From Echinostoma caproni (taxonomy: Eukaryota > Platyhelminthes > Trematoda > Plagiorchiida > Echinostomatidae), in NCBI GenBank assembly GCA_900618425.1, contig UZAN01040181.1, forward strand, positions 44,039 to 58,096: 14,058 nucleotides of DNA, in the 5' to 3' direction. The stretch's first letter is position 1; every line of letters begins with the position of its first letter. Below the pieces are notes generated by a model. It saw only the letters and a program-made list of their open reading frames with translations. It made no database searches and was not told the DNA's origin. The translations under genes were made by a program, and so were the position numbers. Positions 8,175 to 14,058 of this stretch are shown piece by piece.

Positions 8175-8290
8175 CAGCCGTACAATTTATGATTCCTTCT
8201 ATAAACCGTAATCTTCTTATATTCGTCAGAGACCTTAAGAATGCTACCATCAGTTCCTAGACACTTCGTTCTGTTCGATTTGTTCTTCCG
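8175..8290 (+). repeat. Local dispersed repeat, copy A (diverged)
   Basis: This shares ordered blocks with 8508-8613: CAGCCGTACA at the start, GATTCC shortly after, GACCTTA in the middle, ACACT further on, and TGTTCGA(T/C)TTGTTC at the right. The blocks occur in the same order and at comparable distances (97 versus 87 bases between the outer blocks). That pattern fits two old copies of one element with small insertions and deletions rather than chance. Confidence 0.5.
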
Positions 8291-8499
8291 CAAACTCGGA
8301 GCAGTTCACCTTCAAATAACATTATCATTCGATCTTATTTCTACCTGAACGGCAGAGGTGTTGTCTCTACCGCGGTAATCATCATCTTAGATTGATTAGA
8401 CCTCGAAATTGACTTCCATTAACGTACATCATGAATTTATTTCATTCAAGCCGTTGAAAATCTTGCATACTATAACAACTAATCCCATGACAAGGATAT

Positions 8500-8613
8500 G
8501 TTGAAACCAGCCGTACACATTATTCCATCAAGATTCCACCTAGAGAATTTGACCTTAGGTATTATCCGTTTATTTACAAAAACACTGAACTTTATGTTCG
8601 ACTTGTTCGCTCT
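8500..8613 (+). repeat. Local dispersed repeat, copy B
   Basis: This copy links the other two. Its left end (8500-8530) matches copy C almost perfectly, and its internal and right blocks match copy A. No terminal inverted repeats or coding capacity are visible, so a short non-autonomous element or a decayed LTR or UTR piece would be possible. Confidence 0.55.
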
Positions 8614-9105
8614 ACAGAGAAATAGCTCATCCATGCGTACATCCTTATGGCTAAACTCTCCACGATAACAGAAACAGCCTTCTCACAAAGCTCCAGATAG
8701 GATGGGTGTCAGATAGCAATTTACTGGTTTCATTAGGAGGAGCATGAAATATCTGGATGCGTCCGGCACGGAACCACTACTGAGAAGTACTGCTGCTGAA
8801 TGCATTTGGAAAGGCATTTCAATAGTATGTAAACAGAAAAAAACTGAATGCTTCTTTCAATTGGTCATCATTCATCCTTTTGGTTTCTGATGACGCTGGC
8901 ACCGCGGAACCAGAACCCCTTGAACAAAAATAGATTTGGTGAATTCTGAAGTCAACCACATCGATCAGAAACACTAAACATAAAAAATTATCGCTTTACA
9001 CCCTCAAACATTGTGATTATATTTTAGCTGGAGCGCTGATATCTTTGTTAGAAAAGATCACTTTTTTGTTTTAACTTTCTAATATCTAGGGTCTAGAACT
9101 CTTCC
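8614..9105. other. Non-coding stretch
   Basis: No gene or repeat is supported. CTGATGA at 8887-8893 followed by a three-base stem and GAAC was examined as a hammerhead and rejected. Confidence 0.4.
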
Positions 9106-9720
9106 GTGAGTAATTTCTCTCTGATTATCTTACCTCATCCTGATTTAAGATCACCTAAAACGGCAATCTTTCATGTCTTCAGTCCCTCAACACGACACCT
9201 ACATGACCGTTTCAACTGTGTTTACGAGCAAAACCGATCCATTCTAGACGCAGTGACTTCTGTGATTCATTATTATGAGAAATCTGTGAACATTTACCAA
9301 ACGCCTACGACATCTTTGCATCCTGAACATATACATTTATCCCAGTTTCATCTATTCTCCAAAACTCTGAATGTTTTTTTTGTCGTTAGAAGCTGCTTTG
9401 GTGGCTACTAAACTATTTATTACTCGAGTAACTCACCAATTTTACCTGAAAGTTGTCTAAGATACCAACAAAAGACTGGAGAGTCCCACCATGTGGTTTT
9501 CTCTCAACCATTCCTTCTTCAACAATCTCAGTTTATATCAGGGTTTCACATCACACTCGAATCCCGAATGAGGTTTCGATGATCTTGCTCCAATTCATGA
9601 TTTTTCATCAAACTGTGTTATCTTGTATAATCCTTCCAAATGCACCTTATGCGTTTTTTCTCCAAATCAAGCTCTGATTTTTTAAATAACCCTATTGTGT
9701 TCGATTCAATTTCCCCATTC
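9106..9720 (+). pseudogene. Probable decayed Ty3/gypsy-type pol fragment (protease-RT linker and early RT)
   Basis: Several short matches to Ty3/gypsy polyproteins occur in the right order but in shifting frames. At 9208-9261 the frame reads RFNCVYEQNRSILDAVTS, like the segment after the protease that in such elements follows a conserved ADFL block. At 9424-9438 SSNSP sits where these proteins have a serine-rich SSP motif. At 9471-9497 KDWRVPPCG resembles the early RT word DWR-PCGD. At 9593-9610 IHDFSS resembles the I-DF motif. At 9685-9720 NNPI...ISPF resembles the stretch ending in TPFG. Frames change at least three times, and the segment encoding the first catalytic aspartate is not recognisable. 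This is a dead remnant at best. No LTRs were seen. Each match is short, so the call rests on their order and spacing. Confidence 0.38.
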
Positions 9721-9987
9721 CGATCAAATATTAGGTTCTGTACTGAAGGACACCCTACTTTGGACCTCCCACATCGTGTCATGCGGACGAAATCCGTCGC
9801 CTGTCTTTTCAGACTCAGAAATCTGGATAAAATCATTTAAACGGATTAATGATACTTTCTTTTCTGTTTACCAGTGCATCTTGTTCACTTGTCACTTTTA
9901 CTTCTTTGCCTAAGAAAAGCTTCAAAGCTTTGTTCTGCGTTTTGGTAACTATCAGTCACGGAACCATCATCCCCCAGGAGGTTTTAG
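9721..9987. other. Unassigned stretch between two retroelement remnants
   Basis: Overlapping short frames on both strands (plus 9640-9840 and 9695-9913; minus 9618-9836) show no clear family. The DNA may belong to either neighbouring remnant. A small palindromic duplication of AAAGCTT lies near 9916-9932. Confidence 0.35.
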
Positions 9988-10125
9988 TCTATTAGCTATG
10001 TGACATTCCCAACATTGAATCTAGCCAGTTTGCTATCAATATACTTTCAGTTCACGCACATTCCTTCCACCGCGAAATTTTCTAATGCCGATTTCATTCA
10101 AGTGCCAAATCTCGGTTCCATACAA
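9988..10125 (-). pseudogene. Probable decayed LINE-type RT C-terminal fragment
   Basis: On the minus strand 10125-10075 reads LYGTEIWHLNEIGIRKF. The C-terminal part of many RTE- and jockey-like RT proteins carries the pattern LYG-x-E-x-W followed within about ten residues by an I-x-K/R-[hydrophobic] segment. Further on, 10017-9988 reads CWECHIANR in another frame, at the place where these proteins have a W-x-H/I-x-N motif. Stops and frame changes interrupt both. Upstream on the same strand (10296-10125) a roughly 57-codon open stretch ending NRDLALE may be part of the same remnant. It lies in the opposite orientation to the gypsy-like remnant beside it. The match is short and needs a profile search. 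Confidence 0.33.
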
Positions 10126-11216
10126 TCTCTGCTAGAATAAATTTGCTTAGAATCTCGCCAGTCTTTTCTTCGGACCGTTTGATTATGGACGGAAACTGAA
10201 GAATCAGGGAATTATATGCAAAGTTTATTGTATGAAACTGCTTTCCCTCATTTTTTTTCTTTTGTTCCGCCATCAGCCGATTTGTATTAGTCTTTATTCT
10301 GGCACAATTCGTTCAACTCTTTCCATCGGAATGCGAGTCACTCAGATGAAAAAAGGCGTGTTTATACGATAGAATTCATTCGAAATATAAAGTAAACACA
10401 CAGACCAGTTTAGTTGATGGTGTGCGTTCAAACAAAATTTTCTTCGATAGTTTATCAGAAAACCTTTTGTATGTACAAGGTCACCATTTCGGTACTCCCT
10501 TCGCAGGCGGCAGTGTGACCGCAAAGATAAAAATGAGGGATAAGAAAAATTGAGGAGTTATTCCAGAATGTTTAGTTATCGCTAACACGAGATGTACGTG
10601 ACCTATTAGTGACAGCTTAGCAGAACACAATTTCCCGGCTATTTCATTCTCACAATCACACCTGTTTCAGTTACGACACTATATGCAACTGGTACGGTCA
10701 TGAGAGAGGTCAAGTGAGATCCTACACTGAAGAGTAACCATATGCTGCTGTTGTTCCGTCCTTGTCGTTGTTGTTTTTGTTGGCATCACCTACACTAATG
10801 CATGACTCGCCTGTAATAGTACTCATACTCGTTCAAACAATTAGATTGCTGTCAAAACACGTAAGGTAAAATTCTAAAATCCTGGGAAATGTCAAATGTA
10901 TCATCATGGCTATCAAGCATAAACTGTCCTTAGCCAATAAATGAATATAATAAACATATCCACAAAAAGTGAGTCTGGTTATCCTGGTGGATTTCTTTGT
11001 AAGTCTTGCAAAGTTTGATCATCAGGTATGAGGGAATGAGCAATGTTCAACTGTTCCCATTTTCCCCAAATATCCGCTTTCACGTTCCCTTTTGCGTTTT
11101 AATTAGCGATCTGATTTTAAACTACATGCAGTTTTACATGCTAAAAACACCTGGGTTTTCAAACGTCCTTTTCCACATGGTCACAAGCAAAAACGCATAT
11201 AATTTCAATGTCATGA
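10126..11216. other. Mostly non-coding stretch
   Basis: Apart from the small minus-strand open stretch at 10296-10125 noted with the LINE remnant, no gene is supported. GTT-rich low-complexity DNA lies at about 10747-10781. A minus-strand 60-codon frame (10342-10524) and a plus-strand TTG-initiated 73-codon frame (11006-11227) look like chance. Confidence 0.4.
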
Positions 11217-12245
11217 AAACTCATTAGAACGGATAAAGTAGGTCGACCATATGGTACAAAAAACGACAGTTTTAGACTTGACACAAAAATCATAACAAAT
11301 TATCTATGTCCGTTCGAGTCTCTAATTCACTGTCCACCGTTTCTCGCAGTCCCCCATGGTTCTGTGCTTGGTCCACGACTTTTTCTCTTGTTCATAAACG
11401 ACCTACCGAATGTCTTAGGAGCAAAAACATTATTTTTTGCAGACGACGTCAAAATCTGGAAGACAGTGACAGACAGTGAGAGTTTGCTGGAGCTCCAAGA
11501 AACATTAAATGCAGCTCCCAAATGGTCTATTGAGAACGACATCCAATTTAACGTCGCTAAATGCAAGGTGATTTCGCTATGCCAACATGAGCGGATTCCT
11601 TATTTCCTCGGAAACGAACTAATGCCTCATGCATCAACAGAGCAGCACTTGGGTGTTATAGTCCACGAAGACTTGAGCTGTTCTGGTAACTGCGCCAGGG
11701 CGTCATCAACCGCACTCAAACATGTCGGTCTACTTAAACGTGTTTTCGGTCGTTTTGGACCATCGTTATTCTCACGTCTGTTCTCAGCATACATCCGGCC
11801 GCATATTGAGTATGCCATCCAAACTTGGAACCCATGGTTACGACGTGATCATAAGATTTTGGAACATCCACAAAGGCTCGCCACAAAGATGGTCAAAGGA
11901 CTCCGTCATGATTCATACATGGAGAAAATGCAGTCGTTGGATCTATACTCTGCTCGGTATCGTCGGATTCGAGGAGACTTGATTTTGGTGTACCAAATGT
12001 TACACAGCCTAAACCACCCTTGTCGCTGACTTCTGACGTTGTCGTCAAACGTTCATCTACGGGGACATCCATTAAAGTTGGTAGTCCAAAACTGTCGACT
12101 GGACTGCCGACGTCATTCCTTTGCCGTCAGAGTGTGCACTGCCTGGAATTCCCAACCATCTCATGTTGTATGTGCCGAGATGATTGATTCTTGCAAGGTA
12201 AAACTTGACGAATCATTAATAAACATTGCATTCCAACATCCATGA
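11217..12245 (+). pseudogene. Reverse transcriptase of a CR1/jockey-type retrotransposon (broken)
   Basis: RTs of this family copy the element's RNA at a nicked chromosomal target. In the main frame, VPHGSVLGP (11349-11375) is the conserved RT block usually read as GVPQGSVLGP. It is followed by LFINDLP and FADD (11436-11447), the YADD-type catalytic box with Phe for Tyr. WS...N..KCKV and LGVIVHEDL follow, then the thumb-type region with IRPHIEYAIQTWNP and QRLATKMVKGLR, and YRRIRGDL. An in-frame TGA (12027-12029) interrupts the protein. The same frame then continues to TGA 12243-12245 with the family's C-terminus (LRGHPLKL, HSFAVRV, AWNSQP). Upstream of VPHG the family-like words SVRVSNSLS occur in another frame (about 11308-11334), so at least two compensating indels lie there. 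The endonuclease and the first catalytic-aspartate block are absent or unrecognisable. Confidence 0.92.
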
Positions 12246-12366
12246 GAACACAAAACACAACCAAATGCAGCATATGGAATTTTGTTCATCACTGTTACAG
12301 TTCAATTCGTGTTAACACCCTATGAGACAAGAAAAGCATCTGCTTGTAAGTAATACCCATAATAAA
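12246..12366 (+). other. Retrotransposon 3' UTR with AATAAA
   Basis: The roughly 120 bases between the RT stop codon and the tandem tail have no coding signal and end with AATAAA at 12361-12366, which also matches a polyadenylation signal. The sequence fits the 3' UTR of the CR1-like element. Whether AATAAA functions here cannot be told. Confidence 0.6.
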
Positions 12367-12384
12367 ACTTTGACTTTGACTTTG
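12367..12384 (+). repeat. Tandem ACTTTG tail, three units
   Basis: Three perfect copies of ACTTTG directly follow AATAAA. CR1-type elements characteristically end in a short tandem repeat rather than poly(A), so this marks the 3' boundary at about 12384-12388. Confidence 0.85.
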
Positions 12385-12390
12385 AACTAA

Positions 12391-12713
12391 ATGTCCCCCC
12401 ATGCTCATGAGCTAATCAAATTCCATTTGCGTGTAATTAAGCGGCTTTTAAATTCGAGATATTTTCCGGGAAAATTAATTCAGTTCGTTTGTTATCATCC
12501 TATTGGCAATATATGTAATTCTATTCATCACCCCCTTGCCCTGATCGGTAAGAAGGATCACAAACGTATAGTAGTAAAATGTGATTGGTTTTAGCAAACA
12601 AGTTTGGAATAGCAATCTTTTGATTCCTCCTAAGTTCCTAACAGAAATTTTATTTATCGTTTTGTGTGTGGCCGGACAGTGGAACTTTGATTAATGCTTG
12701 CGATTGAGGTTAG
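12391..12713. other. Non-coding stretch after the retroelement
   Basis: I see no family signal. The 67-codon ATG frame starting at 12391 lies directly beyond the retroelement end and appears to be chance. Confidence 0.4.
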
Positions 12714-13118
12714 AGGATAAAGAGTGAGTGTAAAATCCATCGTTCGACCGGTATACATATTTCTTATCAGTTCATAAGGAGTTTTGTGTTAACCAACGAA
12801 GTCGCCAAAAGAGCATTCAATATTGCATGCCACAGCATGCGAATATGGAGCCATCTTGGATACTCGAAAGGGTTTCAGTTTAAGACTGCATTTACAGCTA
12901 GCTACAAGTTGAACTTAAGCTGTTCCATGAAGAATACTGTTTCATGCACCATGGTCCCACTCACAAGAACATTCATTCAATGTAGACCAAATACCATCTT
13001 GTTGATAATTCTCCGAGATAACTACACCAAATATCCTCGGACAGTGGTGACAGTTGTAGTGGTACTAGTGACTTGGGTTTTAGTACTGAATTCCGATCTC
13101 TGTCTTATTTGTGATTAA
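12714..13118 (+). other. Open frame with possible acceptor and one membrane-like segment
   Basis: One frame is open from after TAG 12711-12713 to TAA 13116-13118, 134 codons, with no ATG for the first 40. TATTTCTTATCAG ending at 12770 is a moderate acceptor, and the frame is open directly after it (FIRSFVLTNEVAKRAF). Near the end is a hydrophobic run, TVVTVVVVLVTWVLVLNS, that could be a transmembrane helix, followed by a short cysteine-containing tail. The GTG/GTA-rich DNA that encodes the valines is itself low in complexity. An open frame this long is possible by chance in a window of this size, and no family is recognised. If real, it would be a terminal exon of a membrane protein. Confidence 0.2.
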
Positions 13119-14058
13119 GCCCAGTGCATGTGAATGGCACTAATGAAGATGTGACAAGTGCTGTTATATTTTGTTGTTTTTGTTGTTCTTGTTCGCCAAT
13201 GATGATAGCTGCGATCCCAAGTCAAAACACGACTCAACGACAAATTTGAAAATGTCTATTCCAGTAGAAACAAGGCATCCAAATGCAATAATTTTTTGAA
13301 TGATATCCGACTTTGCATTCTTTGTCTTGTAACTGAAGATAAGGACCTTATCATCATCACCTAACTGTAGTGGTAGACAGCTCCGTTGTGACCCGATCCA
13401 ACGTGAAGCTTATTCCAAGTCATTCTAAGTTCCAGAATTAAGGGAACCAGTTGAAATCACTGGCTACGAAGTTCCCAAGGTAAAGGGACACAACACTTGC
13501 TCACAACGAAGAACGTTAGAAAATATGATTACCTCTGACTACAGGTGTTGACCAAACTCGTGCAACATCACACTCATTTTGAAAACCCATTTCAGTTTGC
13601 AATTGCATACTTGTATATAGATGGTTATGGGTACAGTGTATTTATTCCTGACTTTACCTCCACCATCTACGCTCATAGTTCATTTCTATGATCATTTGAA
13701 TGTGCGCGACCTTGAGTATCGCTATAAAATTTGCAGTAGTTCGAAAGTTACAGCTCTGATTTAGAAAAGATTTTGGGCAAAGTAGCATGGGTGTTCATTC
13801 TTTTTAATAGATGATTCGTGGCCTATGAGAGTTTCTATTAGGTTGAGCACACACATTCTAAATTTCTATTCTCTTTTCATTCAGTTCACAGTAAATAAGC
13901 AAATTATTGAAAATNCGCCTATCCTGGAGCAGCGCGTTACAGTTTCAGGACATTGGCGATCAGTCAAGTTTGAATGCTGACGTCAATAGCACATGCATAG
14001 CTTCTGAATACACGTCATTGGCGAACGGTGCCAACCAATCCTAGACAATCCAAACAGA
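13119..14058. other. Right flank, mostly non-coding
   Basis: GTT-rich low-complexity DNA occurs at about 13166-13192. A possible 44-base microexon (13436-13479) lies between TTCCAG and AAG|GTAAAG and reads LREPVEITGYEVPK; the frame stays open past the donor, so the splice sites are not required. N at 13915 is an assembly ambiguity. No gene is called. Confidence 0.35.

Larger units (their letters stand above)
11217..12390 (+). mobile_element. 5'-truncated CR1/jockey-type non-LTR retrotransposon
   Basis: The element comprises RT coding sequence (about 11217-12245), a 3' UTR of roughly 120 bases and a short tandem 3' tail. The N-terminal endonuclease and first RT blocks are missing, as expected from 5' truncation during target-primed reverse transcription. 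The 5' junction is uncertain: a recognisable but altered FDKV-like block begins near 11232, and nothing convincing lies before 11217. The tail is AATAAA (12361-12366) followed by three ACTTTG units (12367-12384). I could not identify target-site duplications. The internal stop and frame disturbances show the copy cannot move by itself. Confidence 0.85.

Noticed and set aside
8887..8910. Second hammerhead-like CTGATGA with a three-base stem and GAAC
   Set aside because: The conserved GAAA is not intact, and stems I and III cannot be drawn.
9702..9712. GTTCGATTC as the B box of a tRNA gene
   Set aside because: No A box or cloverleaf can be formed around it.
11327..11818. Minus-strand frames opposite the RT (11327-11566 and 11627-11818)
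   Set aside because: They are shadows of the RT coding strand.
11722..11982. Plus-strand 86-codon frame within the RT
   Set aside because: It is an out-of-frame shadow of the RT, which carries the recognisable motifs in the other frame.
1..14058. CRISPR array, rRNA or tRNA genes, prokaryotic operon or insertion sequence
   Set aside because: The only tandem array has no spacers, no RNA gene folds were seen, and all recognisable coding signal is eukaryotic retroelement.

Overview
The window looks like eukaryotic nuclear DNA from an invertebrate, most likely a flatworm and perhaps a trematode. It is AT-rich, and no frame shows compact prokaryotic gene packing. There are no operons, no convincing ribosome binding sites and no long intact genes. 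The one unmistakable protein signal is a decayed CR1/jockey-type non-LTR reverse transcriptase at the right. The flatworm call is an inference from the style of these retroelements and is not proven. Two ambiguity tracts (NN at 5893-5894, N at 13915) show that this is a draft assembly.

Layout. 1-420: near-featureless DNA, then a diverged 21-bp minisatellite of about nine units (237-418). 420-4020: mostly non-coding, with weak minus-strand exon candidates (957-1054 and 2151-2348), a purine-rich strand-asymmetric tract (2560-2710) and a strong imperfect inverted repeat (3374-3423). 4020-5650: the best place for a host gene. It holds a plus-strand ATG frame with a signal-peptide-like start (4121-4354), a minus-strand 86-codon frame preceded by a good branch point, pyrimidine tract and AG acceptor (4740-5000), and a 148-codon open frame with possible splice ends (5204-5650). 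5650-7200: little visible. 7199-7380: a cluster of small hairpins with repeated AGCTC words and a hammerhead-like CTGATGA box. 7697-8613: three diverged copies or partial copies of a local repeat.

9106-9720 (plus strand) carries scattered, frame-broken matches to the protease-RT linker and early RT of Ty3/gypsy polyproteins. About 300 bp further on, 10125-9988 (minus strand) carries a short match to the C-terminal region of another LINE-type RT. At 11217-12390 lies the 5'-truncated CR1-like element: RT from about the middle of the palm through the FADD box to the C-terminus, one in-frame stop, a 3' UTR, an AATAAA and an ACTTTG tail. The remainder to 14058 is probably intronic or intergenic, with one open frame containing a predicted membrane segment (12714-13118).

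The regions do not form a visible functional pathway. The right half reads as a graveyard of retroelements of three kinds, and the 4.0-5.7 kb region may hold exons of one or two host genes of unknown function. I found no convincing evidence of a new defence, regulatory or metabolic system. The items most worth checking are the layered retroelement remains, the hairpin cluster near 7.3 kb and the opposed exon candidates near 4.1-5.5 kb.
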